NCBI GenBank assembly: GCA_041391125.1
Contig: JAWKON010000048.1
Location: forward strand, 3,646 to 67,645
Direction: 5' to 3'
From: JACKBC01 sp041391125
GTDB taxonomy: Bacteria; Chloroflexota; Anaerolineae; Caldilineales; Caldilineaceae
DNA length: 64,000 nucleotides
The notes below the pieces were generated by a model. It searched no databases and had not been told where the DNA came from. It saw only the letters and a program-made list of their open reading frames with translations. The stretch's first letter is position 1. Each line of letters begins with the position of its first letter. This document shows positions 52,496 through 61,997 of the stretch, piece after piece. The translations under genes were made by a program, and so were the position numbers.

Positions 52496-53903
52496 AATTT
52501 ACAAAGCGGTAGCCCCGCCCGCGTACGGTGAGTATGTGGGTGGGGCTATTTTGTTTGGGCTCAATTTTGCTGCGCAGCCGCTTGATCAGCTGCGCCAGCC
52601 GGTCGTCGCGAATGCCCTCCACAAAAGCATCCTCCGCCCACACCGCCTGCATCAGCTCATCTTTGGTGCAAACGGCTTCCTCATTTTGTAAGAAATAGTC
52701 GAGCAGCAGCTCTTCCTGCGGGGTCAGTTCAATTTCCAGCGCCACGCCATCGCGCATAACCACGCGCGTTTTGGGATGCAGCGATAGGCCGGATGGCCGG
52801 ATTTCCACCTTTGCCTTTGGCGGCTCAATAACGGCCGTCGGTGTGGATTGTTGCACCACAAAACCAGCCATAAGCGGCGAGAAAATGCGCCAGCACCCGG
52901 CCTCCTCAACCAGCAGCCCACTCGGTATCAGATAAGCGTCGGCCACTGCTCGCTCCACGAGATTCGAGCGGGCGGCGCCGATCATCACCTGCTGCTCGTC
53001 TAGCGTCAACTCACGCCAGATTTCGCGACAGATGCGCTGAAATTCGGGCCGGGCCAGCAGTCGCTGCGTCAATTTGGCCACAGATGCATTCGCATCCAAC
53101 TCACCTTGGGCCAACGCAATGCTGCCTTCTTTCAGAAAGGCAGGCAGCCCGCCCGTCACCGCATGCAGCAGCCCAACTTGCGCCTCACTAAAGTCAACGT
53201 GCAGACGTTCGGCCATTTGGTCGGCCACCCAGCGCACATCCCGTTCAACCATGCAGCCCACCCAGCCGGTGCGCCCAGCAAAGAGTTCGTACAGCTCATC
53301 AAATTCGGCTGGATCGCGCAGACGCACCAAAGGCTGCCGCGTCGCCATCACATAACACAGCCGCCCTTTGAAGCGGTCACGCAAATTGCGCAGCGTGTTG
53401 AGCGCCTGCACGTCGAGCTGGGCGCACGCCTCGTCAAAGCGATCCAGCAGCCAGAGCAGCCGCCCTTCGGTGCGCTGTAAAATAGCCGCGTGCGCCTGCA
53501 CCAGCGCCGCATGAACCAGAAAGGCATCATCCCAGTTGGTCTGCGCCTGGATGATGGCCGCCACCGCGTCATGGCTTTCGGCGCCAAATTGACCGGCCCC
53601 GTCGCGCAGCGCAAAGAGCAGGCCGCGATAAAAGTAGGCCACGGTGAAGGCTGGCAGGCTGTTGCTGTCAAAGCGGATAATGTGTGTATCCACCGCGTGC
53701 GCCGGCATATGCCGTTGCAACGCATCCGGCCGCGTAGTAAGAAAGCCCAACAGGTTCGATTTGCCCATACCGGCCCCGCCCACCAGCACGCCGCTCTCGC
53801 CGCTCTGCGCCCACGTGGCTACCGTGGCAATCTGCTCCTGTCGATAGGTTTGGGGGAAGTCGCGCCAGTAGGCCAGGGAAGGGTCTTGGTAGGCGTTGCT
53901 CAT
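52491..53903 (-). CDS. STAND-type ATPase with C-terminal OmpR-like DNA-binding domain
   Basis: The 470-residue protein has Walker A GVLVGGAGMGKSNLLG (about residues 38-53), and RLLWLLDRFDEAC as Walker B. The sensor-like MATRQPLVRL follows. The C-terminal 100 residues form a winged helix of the Trans_reg_C type (ELTPQEELLLDYFLQNE, then TVRGRGYRFVNS), the DNA-binding part of OmpR-like regulators. There is no receiver domain. Chloroflexota encode many such STAND regulators. It converges on the sortase genes; a regulatory link is possible but not shown. Its promoter lies upstream of 53903, with A/T-rich sequence to 54119. Confidence 0.85.
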   Translation of the reverse strand: MSNAYQDPSLAYWRDFPQTYRQEQIATVATWAQSGESGVLVGGAGMGKSNLLGFLTTRPDALQRHMPAHAVDTHIIRFDSNSLPAFTVAYFYRGLLFALRDGAGQFGAESHDAVAAIIQAQTNWDDAFLVHAALVQAHAAILQRTEGRLLWLLDRFDEACAQLDVQALNTLRNLRDRFKGRLCYVMATRQPLVRLRDPAEFDELYELFAGRTGWVGCMVERDVRWVADQMAERLHVDFSEAQVGLLHAVTGGLPAFLKEGSIALAQGELDANASVAKLTQRLLARPEFQRICREIWRELTLDEQQVMIGAARSNLVERAVADAYLIPSGLLVEEAGCWRIFSPLMAGFVVQQSTPTAVIEPPKAKVEIRPSGLSLHPKTRVVMRDGVALEIELTPQEELLLDYFLQNEEAVCTKDELMQAVWAEDAFVEGIRDDRLAQLIKRLRSKIEPKQNSPTHILTVRGRGYRFVNS

Positions 53904-54119
53904 GGTACTTTGTCCGTCGATTTCACTTTGGTTACTATTCGGGGTGCGCTGAAGACAGGGGAAAACTTTGTCTGCACTGTGATTTTTATGATTTTATGAG
54001 TGCTATGATTCTGTGCATCAACGCTTATTCCCCTTTCCGGGCCGCTATCCGCCGTACTAAATCATAGCTCATCAGCGAATCACAAAAATCATAGTTTTGC
54101 ACTTTCGGAAAGGACACCA

Positions 54120-54908
54120 ATGAGCAATTCATTGTTAGAGCGACTTTTTTCATTACAGGGCAAAACAGCGTTGATCACAGGCGCCTCCAGCGGCATTGGG
54201 CGGGGGATCGCCGTGGCCTTTGCCCAGGCGGGCGCGGCCATTGGCGTCCACGGGCGCGATGCGGCGCGCATTGCCGAAACGTGCGCCGCCATCACCGCTG
54301 AAGGCGGGCGCGCGGTGGCGCGGCCCGCCGATCTGCGCGATGCGGTCAGCGCCCGCGCATTGGCCGCGCAGGCGCACGCCCAGCTGGGGCGCATCGACAT
54401 TCTGGTCAACAACGCCGGCATGAACCGGCGCAAGCCCATTGTGGAGGTGACGGACGATGATTATGAGACCATTATGGATGTAAATCTGCGCAGCGCTTTT
54501 ATGTTGAGCCAGGCGGTGCATCCCTACATGAAAGAGCAGGGCGGCGGCAAGATCATCAACCTGGCTTCCATGACTTCGACGTGGGGGCTGGGGCAAGTCT
54601 CGGTTTACGGCATGAGCAAAAGCGCGCTGGCCCAGGTGACCAAGGTCATGGCGGTCGAGTGGGCCAAGGATAACATTCAGATCAATAACCTGGTGCCCGG
54701 CTTTATCCGCACGCCGCTGACTGAGGCCGGGCTATGGCAGGATGAGTATAAGAGCGCCTGGCTCATGCAGCGCATTCCCGCCGACCGCCCCGGCGAAGTG
54801 GATGACCTGATGGGCGCGGCGCTGCTCATGGCATCGCCGGCGTCAAATTACATGACCGGGGCGTCGATTGCGGTGGATGGCGGCTTTTTGGCCGGGGGGA
54901 GTTGGTGA
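54120..54908 (+). CDS. Short-chain dehydrogenase/reductase, gluconate 5-dehydrogenase-like
   Basis: The 262-residue protein carries TGASSGIGRG (cofactor site, residues 20-29), NNAGMNRR, SMTSTWGLGQVSVYGMSKSA (the catalytic Ser/Tyr/Lys, YGMSK), and a C-terminal ASNYMTGASIAVDGG. These are classical SDR motifs; the sequence is closest to gluconate/2-deoxygluconate dehydrogenase types. GGAAAGG precedes the ATG. The neighbours are a STAND regulator and a nucleotide-sugar gene, so no pathway can be assigned. Confidence 0.9.
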   Translation: MSNSLLERLFSLQGKTALITGASSGIGRGIAVAFAQAGAAIGVHGRDAARIAETCAAITAEGGRAVARPADLRDAVSARALAAQAHAQLGRIDILVNNAGMNRRKPIVEVTDDDYETIMDVNLRSAFMLSQAVHPYMKEQGGGKIINLASMTSTWGLGQVSVYGMSKSALAQVTKVMAVEWAKDNIQINNLVPGFIRTPLTEAGLWQDEYKSAWLMQRIPADRPGEVDDLMGAALLMASPASNYMTGASIAVDGGFLAGGSW

Positions 54909-55096
54909 TGGCGGATGGGGCGGGAGCCGCCGGTTGCCACCTTGAGATTATTTTCATTTAGATACAATCGGCGCTAAAATAGGCGCCAGACAGTGATGAT
55001 TCAGATCACATGATTGAGATAAATATATGGACAGCCAATTGAGGCCGTCGAGCAAGCTTGGCTGCACACAATTGGTTAAATTCGAGGATGCCTTGC

Positions 55097-56125
55097 ATGA
55101 AAAATATTATGGTGACCGGCGGCGCCGGCTTTATCGGTTGCAACTTTGTGCGCCATATGTTGCACACCTATCCAGACTATCACATTGTGGTGTACGACAA
55201 GCTGACCTACGCCGGACGGCGCGAAAACCTGGCCGATGTGGCCGCCGCCTTTGCCGATCGCTTTACTTTTGTAACGGGTGATATTTGCAGCGCGGCCGCC
55301 GTGGAGCGCGCCATTGATGAACACGACGTGGACGCCATTGTCAACTTCGCCGCCGAAACCCACGTGGATCGCAGCATCATGAACCCCGATGCCTTTATCC
55401 AGACCGATGTGTACGGCGCCTATGTATTGCTGGAAGCGGCGCGCAAGTTTGGCAACCTGCGCTATCACCAAATCAGCACCGACGAGGTCTACGGCCACAT
55501 TGAGGGCGACCACCGCAGCCTGGAAACCGACAACCTGGCCCCGCGCAGCCCTTACGCCGCCAGCAAAGCCAGCGGCGATCACTTGGTCAACGCCTATCAC
55601 ATTACGTATGGCCTGCCCACCACCATTTCGCGCGGGGCCAACAACATTGGCCCCTATCAATACCCCGAAAAAGTAGTGCCGCTCTTTGTGACCAATGCCC
55701 TCAATGGTCTGCCGCTGCCGGTCTATGGCGACGGCCAGCAGCGCCGCGATTATCAGTACGTGGGCGATCACTGCGCGGCGGTGGACTTGGTGCTGCATAA
55801 GGGCGAAATTGGCGAAGCCTACAACATCGGCACCGGCACGGAGATGACCAATCTGGAAATGGTGCAGATTCTGCTGGACGAGTTGGGCAAACCCCAGAGC
55901 CTGATCCAGCACGTGGAGGACCGGCTGGGCCACGACCGCCGCTACTGTCTGGACGTGCGCAAGATTATGGCGCTGGGCTGGGAACCGGACTACACTTGCG
56001 CCGAAGCCATCCGCGCCACCGTGCGCTGGTATGTGGACAACCCACAGTGGTGGCAGCCCATCCGCAGCGGCGAATTTCAGGATTATTACGAACAGGTTTA
56101 CGGCAATCGCAAAGTAATTGGGTGA
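55097..56125 (+). CDS. rfbB: dTDP-glucose 4,6-dehydratase
   Basis: GAGG upstream of the ATG at 55097 gives 342 residues. MVTGGAGFIGCNFVRHML is the NAD-binding start. TDEVYGHIEGD, YAASKASGDHLVNAY (catalytic Tyr/Lys) and NIGPYQYPEKVVPLF are specific to the RmlB family. The enzyme converts dTDP-glucose to dTDP-4-keto-6-deoxyglucose, the entry to rhamnose and other deoxysugars. No rmlA, rmlC or rmlD lies nearby. The length is typical. Confidence 0.92.
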   Translation: MKNIMVTGGAGFIGCNFVRHMLHTYPDYHIVVYDKLTYAGRRENLADVAAAFADRFTFVTGDICSAAAVERAIDEHDVDAIVNFAAETHVDRSIMNPDAFIQTDVYGAYVLLEAARKFGNLRYHQISTDEVYGHIEGDHRSLETDNLAPRSPYAASKASGDHLVNAYHITYGLPTTISRGANNIGPYQYPEKVVPLFVTNALNGLPLPVYGDGQQRRDYQYVGDHCAAVDLVLHKGEIGEAYNIGTGTEMTNLEMVQILLDELGKPQSLIQHVEDRLGHDRRYCLDVRKIMALGWEPDYTCAEAIRATVRWYVDNPQWWQPIRSGEFQDYYEQVYGNRKVIG

Positions 56126-56134
56126 TGCGTGTTC

Positions 56135-56200
56135 CGTGTTGCGTGTACCGGTTGAGTAACTTGAATCGAGACAAGTATCTTTACCGGTTCACGCAACACG
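56135..56200. repeat. Inverted repeat of the TTGCGTGTACCGGT type
   Basis: Arms 56135-56152 and 56183-56200 pair with one mismatch; both are made of TTGCGTG-like units plus ACCGGT. The same units occur at 26704 and 37695. It follows the rfbB stop. Confidence 0.85.
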
Positions 56201-56248
56201 CAATACGCAATACATGTCCTTCCACGTACAGATACTCATATAACCCCC

Positions 56249-57178
56249 ATGTCAATCGTACGGGCGCTTCCCAAAGATATATCGCTGATCCACCGGCTGA
56301 TCCAGCAGGGGCGTCATGTGTACACGAATTTCGGGCAGGAAGATCTGGCCTATTTTCTCCGCGCGGGGATTGCCGTTCTGGGGGTTGACGATGGGTCGGT
56401 GTGGGGTTTTCTGTGCATCGAAGAAGAGCCACGCCCGGAGACTTTGCCGGCGCCGATGCTCAGCCGGGCCTATTTGCGCAGTGTGGTGTTGGGGCGCGGC
56501 GCCTCGCCCGCGCTTGATGTGAACCGCCTGCTCAACGCCGCTTTTCCCGCAACCGCTACGGACAGGCCTACGCAGCTCATCTATTACGCCACCCAATCCT
56601 GGCTGGTAAACTCGCTGGAAATGGCGGGTTTTGCCGTGGCCGAACGCGTCGAATATCTGCGCTTGGACTATCTGAATCGCCGTCCCGAGGTGCAGTGCGA
56701 GCCGCCGCGAGCGCCTTTTGATGAAGCGGAAATTGCCTTGCGACCGCTTCTGCCCACAGAAACAGCCCAACTTGCCCAGCTCGATATTGAAACATTCGAC
56801 CCATTGTGGCATCTGGGCGCAGCGCACCTGCAGGAAATGGCGCTCAACGGGCGCGTGCAAATCGCCGTGCGCAAAGACGCCGCGGCCGCGCGCGACGGGC
56901 TGCGTCCGCCCCGGAAGTTGCTCGGCTATTCCGCATTGGTGCTCAACAACACGGGAGAAGCCCAGCTTGCGCGCCTGGCCGTTCACCCGGACGTACAGGG
57001 CTATGGCCTGGGGCGCTACCTGCTGACCGACGCCCTCCAATATGCCCAGCGCTGCCGCGCCTTGGCGGTTGTGCTCAACACACAAACGACCAACCAAGTA
57101 TCCAAAGCTCTTTACCAAAGCTTTGGTTTTCGCCCCACCGGCCAAATTACGCCGGTGCTGACGAAGGTATATCAATAA
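56249..57178 (+). CDS. GNAT-family N-acetyltransferase
   Basis: The 309-residue protein has two parts. The second (about 150-309) is a GNAT fold with LARLAVHPDVQGYGLGRYLLTDAL (as two adjoining motifs, LARLAVHP and GYGLGRYLLTDAL) and LYQSFGFRPTGQ near the end. The N-terminal 140 residues look like a degenerate second GNAT copy (RAYLRSVVLGRG). The substrate is unknown. It stands alone between rfbB and a K+ channel, on the same strand. Confidence 0.85.
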   Translation: MSIVRALPKDISLIHRLIQQGRHVYTNFGQEDLAYFLRAGIAVLGVDDGSVWGFLCIEEEPRPETLPAPMLSRAYLRSVVLGRGASPALDVNRLLNAAFPATATDRPTQLIYYATQSWLVNSLEMAGFAVAERVEYLRLDYLNRRPEVQCEPPRAPFDEAEIALRPLLPTETAQLAQLDIETFDPLWHLGAAHLQEMALNGRVQIAVRKDAAAARDGLRPPRKLLGYSALVLNNTGEAQLARLAVHPDVQGYGLGRYLLTDALQYAQRCRALAVVLNTQTTNQVSKALYQSFGFRPTGQITPVLTKVYQ

Positions 57179-57261
57179 CAGTCCAGAACTATGCTTACTA
57201 TTCCCCTGACGACCGCACTTTTCCCCGTACTTATCCCCAGTTTTCATTGTTATTGGACACA

Positions 57262-58308
57262 ATGATGCCACTTCGACTCAATCGTAGACTGTGGGCGGCA
57301 TTTTCGGTAGCGACCGTTTTGGTGTTAGGAGGCACAGCCGGCTATATGCTCATTGAAGGGTGGCACTGGGCTGATGCGCTCTTTATGACGGTCATTACGC
57401 TCAGCACTGTGGGCTATGGCGAGGTGGAGCCGCTGACCCGCAGCGGTCGTCTTTTTAGCATGGTGCTGATCGTGCTGGGCGTGGGCACGGTGGCCTACAC
57501 CTTTAGCGCCATGGCGGACTACATTGTGGCCGGCGAATTGCGCGGCATTTTGCGGAGACAACGCATGATTCGAGAAATAAGCAAGCTACGCGATCACTAC
57601 ATCATTTGCGGTTATGGCCGCGTGGGTCGACAGGTGTCCGCCGGGCTGCGCGCCGAAGGCTTTGAAGTTGTGGTAATTGAACTTCAGACAACGCAGGTGG
57701 TAACTTTGGAAGCCGATCTGATCAACCACATTGTGGGCGACGCCTCTGATGACAATATTTTGGAAGAAGCGGGCATTCACCATGCCAAAGGGCTGTGCGC
57801 CTGCCTGGCCGAAGATGCCGACAACGTCATGGTCACCCTATCGGCGCGCACGCTCAACCCCAAACTCTTCATTATTGCGCGCAGCAACACCCAAAGCGCC
57901 GAACACAAGCTGATTATTGCCGGCGCCAACCAGGTCATCAACCCCTATCACATTGCCGGCAACCGCATGGCCACCCAGTTGACCCACCCCAACGTCGTCG
58001 AATTTTTGGAAGTGGCTATGCGCCGCGGCGATCTGGAGCTGCGTATTGAGGAGATTGTTGTGGGCGAAAACGCACAACTGGATGGTCAAACCCTGGCCGA
58101 AAGCCACGTGCGCAGCGAAACCGGCGTCAACGTGCTGGCCGTGCGCCGCAGCGATGGCCGCCTCTTTCTGCATTTGGACCGCGAATTTACCTTTCACGCC
58201 CATGACGCGCTTATCTGCCTGGGTACGCCGGAGCAACTGACCCAGCTTGCCCAGCGCGCCGCGCACCATGGCCGCTGGATGCGCCTGACGCATGGTGTCG
58301 GAAAATAG
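57262..58308 (+). CDS. Two-helix potassium channel with RCK (TrkA-N) domain
   Basis: The ATG at 57262 starts MMPLRLNRRLWAAFSVAT, a first helix. The selectivity filter is TLSTVGYGEVEP, then a second helix (FSMVLIVLGVGTVAYTF). A TrkA-N/RCK domain follows (YIICGYGRVGRQV, a Rossmann GxGxxG), then a TrkA-C part (VVGENAQLDGQTLAESHV). The 348 residues agree with MthK/Kch-like channels, where nucleotide or Ca2+ binding to the RCK ring gates K+ flow. There is no clear ribosome-binding site; ATG 57265 is an alternative. Confidence 0.92.
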   Translation: MMPLRLNRRLWAAFSVATVLVLGGTAGYMLIEGWHWADALFMTVITLSTVGYGEVEPLTRSGRLFSMVLIVLGVGTVAYTFSAMADYIVAGELRGILRRQRMIREISKLRDHYIICGYGRVGRQVSAGLRAEGFEVVVIELQTTQVVTLEADLINHIVGDASDDNILEEAGIHHAKGLCACLAEDADNVMVTLSARTLNPKLFIIARSNTQSAEHKLIIAGANQVINPYHIAGNRMATQLTHPNVVEFLEVAMRRGDLELRIEEIVVGENAQLDGQTLAESHVRSETGVNVLAVRRSDGRLFLHLDREFTFHAHDALICLGTPEQLTQLAQRAAHHGRWMRLTHGVGK

Positions 58309-58403
58309 GGAAACCCAATTTATATTGGCATACAGCCGACAGAACGAAACGCTTGTATTGCCTATACTGTTGCCATTTATGGCGTGAGCTTCTTAAGCGC
58401 TTT

Positions 58404-58452
58404 GTAGGGCAACATTCCAAGTTGCCCCCGGCAAGCAGAAAGCTTGCCCTAC
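58404..58452. repeat. GTAGGGCAA inverted repeat
   Basis: Nine-bp perfect arms at 58404-58412 and 58444-58452, with inner CAAGTTGCCC/GGCAAGC complementarity. It lies directly before the ABC ATPase gene. Confidence 0.65.
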
Positions 58453-58470
58453 ATGAAGGAAACATTCTCA

Positions 58471-59211
58471 ATGTCACCAACGCGCGCGGCCAATGACGAT
58501 CAGCGCTCCCATCTTATCCGCATTGACAATCTGAGCAAATCGTATACCGAGGGGGGCCAAACCCGCGTCATCCTCGACGCCATCAATGGCACATTTCACG
58601 AAGGCGAATTTGTCTGTCTGCTGGGCAAATCGGGCAGCGGCAAGAGCACGCTGCTCAACTTGATCTCCGGCATCGATGCTCCCAGCAGCGGCCAGGTAGC
58701 CATCTGCCACAACGGCCAAAACGTCATCCTCACGGCGCTGAGCGAGCAGCAGCGCACCCTCTTCCGCCGCCGCCATATTGGCATTGTCTTCCAATTTTTC
58801 AACCTGATCCCTACCCTGACCGTGCTGGAAAATGTCACGTTGCCGCTGGAGCTGGCCGGCCGCGGGCGCGATAGCCGCCCGCGCGCGCTCACCTTGCTCG
58901 AACGCGTGGGGCTGGCCGACCGGCTGGACGCCTATCCCGACCGGCTCAGCGGCGGCGAGCAGCAGCGCGTAGCCATTGCCCGCGCCCTGATCCATGACCC
59001 GCTGCTCATTTTGGCCGACGAACCCACCGGCAACCTGGATGACGAGACCGGCGACACCGTGCTCGACCTGCTGCTCGAATTGACTCGCGACGCCGGCAAA
59101 ACCTTGATCATGGCCACCCATGCGCTGGAGGTGGCGCAGCAAGCCGATCGCGTGTTGCATCTGGTGCATGGGAAATTGGAGAAGTACAGTAGAGGAGTAG
59201 TCGTACCTTGA
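58471..59211 (+). CDS. ABC transporter ATP-binding protein, LolD/MacB-like
   Basis: GAAGGAAA precedes the ATG at 58471. The order of motifs is LLGKSGSGKSTLLNLISG (Walker A), FQFFNLIPTLTVLENV (Q-loop), LSGGEQQRVAIARA (signature) and LILADEPTGNLDD (Walker B). PTGNLD and the F(Q)FFNLIP motif are typical of the LolD/MacB-type subfamily, which works with permeases of the MacB/FtsX class. No such permease lies in the window. Its last 4 nt overlap the next gene's start. Confidence 0.9.
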   Translation: MSPTRAANDDQRSHLIRIDNLSKSYTEGGQTRVILDAINGTFHEGEFVCLLGKSGSGKSTLLNLISGIDAPSSGQVAICHNGQNVILTALSEQQRTLFRRRHIGIVFQFFNLIPTLTVLENVTLPLELAGRGRDSRPRALTLLERVGLADRLDAYPDRLSGGEQQRVAIARALIHDPLLILADEPTGNLDDETGDTVLDLLLELTRDAGKTLIMATHALEVAQQADRVLHLVHGKLEKYSRGVVVP

Positions 59212-60416
59212 AACAGATACGTCGCCAGAGAATCTGGGGCATGCTCAATATCCTCATTCTATTTTTGAGCATGATGTTGCATAGTCAGGCGACGGCGACC
59301 CGCGCCACGGATGCCATTTATCTGCCCTTCGTCGCCACCCAGCCCTGCGCTGTGGAAGCGGATTCGGGAGATGCGGGCTTGTTGAGTGCCAGTGTCGAGT
59401 CGTTGCCGCAACCCACTTTGGGCATCTGGATCGACGCCGCTGAATTGGCCGCGCTGCCCACCGCCGGTCCCGCCTGGGACTATCTGAAGGCGACGGCCGA
59501 TCAGCCCACCGCCATGCCCGACCTGAGTGACCAGGACTGCGACGCCAATGTGCGGGTGCTGGCCAAGGCGCTGGTGTATGCCCGCACTGGGCAGGTGAGC
59601 TATCGCGCCGAGGTTGTGGATGCGCTGCGCATCATGACCTACTACACTACGGAAGCGGGCGGGCGCACGCTGGCCCTGTGCCGCGAGCTAGTCGCGTATG
59701 TGATTGCGGCTGACCTCATTGATCTGGGCAGCGCCGATGCCGATCTGGACACCCAATTTCGCATCAAGTTGCGCGCTCTGCTCACCAAATCGCTAGATGG
59801 CCTTACCTTGCAAAGCACCCATGAAGAGCGCCCCAATAATTGGGGAACCCACGCCGGCGCGTCGCGGGTGGCGGTGGCCCTCTATCTGGGTGACAGTGCC
59901 GAGTTAGAGCGGGCGGCCACGGTCTTCCACGGCTGGCTGGGCAATCGCGCAGCGTATAGCGGATTTTCGTATGGCGACCTCTCCTGGCAAGCGGACCCCG
60001 CCAATCCGGTGGGCGTCAATCCGCTGGGATCAATGAAAGACGGCCACAGCATCGACGGCGCTCTGCCCGAGGAGATGCGGCGCGGCGGCGCCTTCCAGTG
60101 GCCGCCCGCCCCGACCGGCTATCCGTGGGAAGCGTTGCAGGGTGCGCTGGTGCAGGCTGAACTTTTGCAGCGGGCGGGCTATCCGGCCTGGGAGTGGGAG
60201 GATCGGGCGCTGCTGCGGGCCGTGGAATTCCTCTATGGCATTGGCTGGGTCCCGACGGGCGACGATGAATGGCAGGTGTGGCTGATCAATCATGCCTATG
60301 GCGTCGACTACGCCACAGATCCCATCGCGCTGCCCGGCAAAAACATGGGCTGGACAAGCTGGACTCATTCACAAGACCGTCCAGCGGCCAGTCAAACTTC
60401 CCGCTCGAATCGGTAA
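59208..60416 (+). CDS. Exported alginate-lyase-like protein
   Basis: GAGGAG sets a TTG start at 59208, overlapping the ABC gene by 4 nt. A signal peptide (NILILFLSMMLHSQATA) is followed at once by AIYLPFVATQPC. The body is alpha-helical and carries RPNNWGTHAGASRVAVALYLGD and KDGHSIDGALPEEMRRGG, which resemble the active-site blocks of the alginate lyase family (PF05426; NN.G....a and H.DG). It would cleave acidic polysaccharide outside the cell. The last 25 residues (SQDRPAASQTSRSNR) are atypical and may follow a frameshift. Confidence 0.6.
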   Translation: MKQIRRQRIWGMLNILILFLSMMLHSQATATRATDAIYLPFVATQPCAVEADSGDAGLLSASVESLPQPTLGIWIDAAELAALPTAGPAWDYLKATADQPTAMPDLSDQDCDANVRVLAKALVYARTGQVSYRAEVVDALRIMTYYTTEAGGRTLALCRELVAYVIAADLIDLGSADADLDTQFRIKLRALLTKSLDGLTLQSTHEERPNNWGTHAGASRVAVALYLGDSAELERAATVFHGWLGNRAAYSGFSYGDLSWQADPANPVGVNPLGSMKDGHSIDGALPEEMRRGGAFQWPPAPTGYPWEALQGALVQAELLQRAGYPAWEWEDRALLRAVEFLYGIGWVPTGDDEWQVWLINHAYGVDYATDPIALPGKNMGWTSWTHSQDRPAASQTSRSNR

Positions 60417-60670
60417 TGGTGAAAATAAGGTTCTGCGCGCTTTACAGCATTTGGTCAAGCGGGTGGCGAGTGGCGGGTGGCGGGTAATATCCTACTCGCC
60501 ACCCACCACTTGCCACCCCCGAAAATGACAGTCTGTCCAAGTTCGTCTATAATCCCTTCCATAGACGTAACTACTCAGCCGTTCCCTGAGCGTGTCGAAG
60601 GGGACGGCTGAGTAGTTACCAATAGACATTCATACCCCCACAATTGGCACAAAGCGAACAGACGTAATAT
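60417..60670. repeat. Two inverted repeats in the spacer
   Basis: The first is a GGTGGCG-type heptamer array (60461-60504, 11-bp arms 60461-60471/60494-60504). The second is a perfect 16-bp pair at 60567-60582/60604-60619 enclosing CCCTGAGCGTGTCGAAGGG, a palindrome type seen widely in bacterial genomes. Confidence 0.8.
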
Positions 60671-61780
60671 ATGATGCGCATCGTCCGTTCACTCCTCATT
60701 CCGGCGCTGGCGCTGCTGGCGGCTTTGTTGACCGGCGCCATTGTCATGCTCATTTTTGGTGACAATCCACTTAAAGCATACCAAGGGCTTTTTGCCGGCG
60801 CCTTTGGTGATGGCCGGGCCTGGGCCACCACCATCCGCAAGATGACGCCGCTGATCCTGACCGGGCTGTCGGTGGCCTACGCGTTCAAAGCGGGCCTGCT
60901 GAACATTGGCGCCTCGGGCCAGTTTATCTTTGGCACGGTCTGTTCGGTGGCCGTGGGCATTAGCATGGAGGGAACGCCCATGTTGATCCACCTGCCGCTG
61001 GCCATTGGCGCCGGCGTGGCGGGCGGCATGTTTTGGGGCGCCATCCCCGGTCTGCTCAAAGTGTACACCGGCGCCCACGAAGTCATCGTGACCATTATGC
61101 TCAACTACGTGGCGTCGCTCTTTGCCGGGTGGACCGTTTATGCGGGCGGCACCCAAGGCCAAACCCCCGGCCCGCTGTGGGATCCCACCGCTGGTCCCAT
61201 TTCCGAGACGCCTGACGTGCTAGCCTCGGCGCAGATCCCGTGGATTTTCGGGCCGCCCTATCGCGTGCATGGCGGCGTCATATTGGCGCTGCTGGTGGCG
61301 CTGCTCTTCTGGTGGCTGATCTACAAATCGACCTTTGGTTTTGAATTGCGCACAGTGGGCCAGAATATCAAAGCCGCGCGCTATGCAGGCATTGCGGTCA
61401 ACCGCACGATCATTCTGGCCATGGCCATTGCCGGCGGATTGGCCGGACTGGCCGGCGCTATTGAGACGCTGGGACTCAATCACAAATTTGCGCCCGAATT
61501 TAGCGGCGCCGTCGGCTTTGACGGCATTACGGTGGCGCTGCTGGGGCAGACGCATCCGCTAGGCGTGGTGCTGGCGGCTTTTATGTTTGGCGCGCTGGAT
61601 GGCGGGGCCGGCCGCATGCAGTTTGAATCGGGCGTGGCTGCCGACATTATCCAGGTGATCCAGGCGCTGGTGTTGGCCTTTGTGGCCGCGCCCATGATCA
61701 TCCGCTCGTTGTTCCGCGCCCGCTGGCTGTCCGAAGCGGAAAGCCAGGCCACGTTGACCACGGGGTGGGGTGGAAACTAG
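60671..61780 (+). CDS. ABC transporter permease of the nucleoside/BMP family, first subunit
   Basis: The 369-residue protein has about nine membrane helices. AFKAGLLNIGASGQFIFG and ETLGLNHKFAPEFSGAVGFDGITVALLG (as the two separate blocks FKAGLLNIGASGQ and GAVGFDGITVALLG) are the signature of the YufP/NupP/BmpB type permeases for purine nucleosides or related compounds. A start at ATG 60671 or 60674 is plausible. It is the first gene of an operon with the next permease and ATPase. No substrate-binding lipoprotein is seen upstream. Confidence 0.92.
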   Translation: MMRIVRSLLIPALALLAALLTGAIVMLIFGDNPLKAYQGLFAGAFGDGRAWATTIRKMTPLILTGLSVAYAFKAGLLNIGASGQFIFGTVCSVAVGISMEGTPMLIHLPLAIGAGVAGGMFWGAIPGLLKVYTGAHEVIVTIMLNYVASLFAGWTVYAGGTQGQTPGPLWDPTAGPISETPDVLASAQIPWIFGPPYRVHGGVILALLVALLFWWLIYKSTFGFELRTVGQNIKAARYAGIAVNRTIILAMAIAGGLAGLAGAIETLGLNHKFAPEFSGAVGFDGITVALLGQTHPLGVVLAAFMFGALDGGAGRMQFESGVAADIIQVIQALVLAFVAAPMIIRSLFRARWLSEAESQATLTTGWGGN

Positions 61781-61868
61781 TAGGTGCGGCATCCCTGCCG
61801 CACGTCTTTTGTCCGAGATACGACTTGTCTTTATGGACAAGCTTGTGCAACAAGGATGTCGCACCTAC
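61780..61868. repeat. GTAGGTGCGGCATCC inverted repeat
   Basis: Arms 61780-61794 and 61854-61868 pair with one mismatch. The same family occurs at 39499-39562. It overlaps the stop of the first permease and lies between two operon genes. Confidence 0.8.
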
Positions 61869-61997
61869 GATTATGCTCTTGCAGAGTGACACGGTTGGTT
61901 GGGTATACGGCGTCTGTGGCTGACCGAGCTTGTCACACAACATGTGTGACCTACGTGCTCACTGGATGAAGGGGTGAGAGGGAGAAAGGGTGAACGG

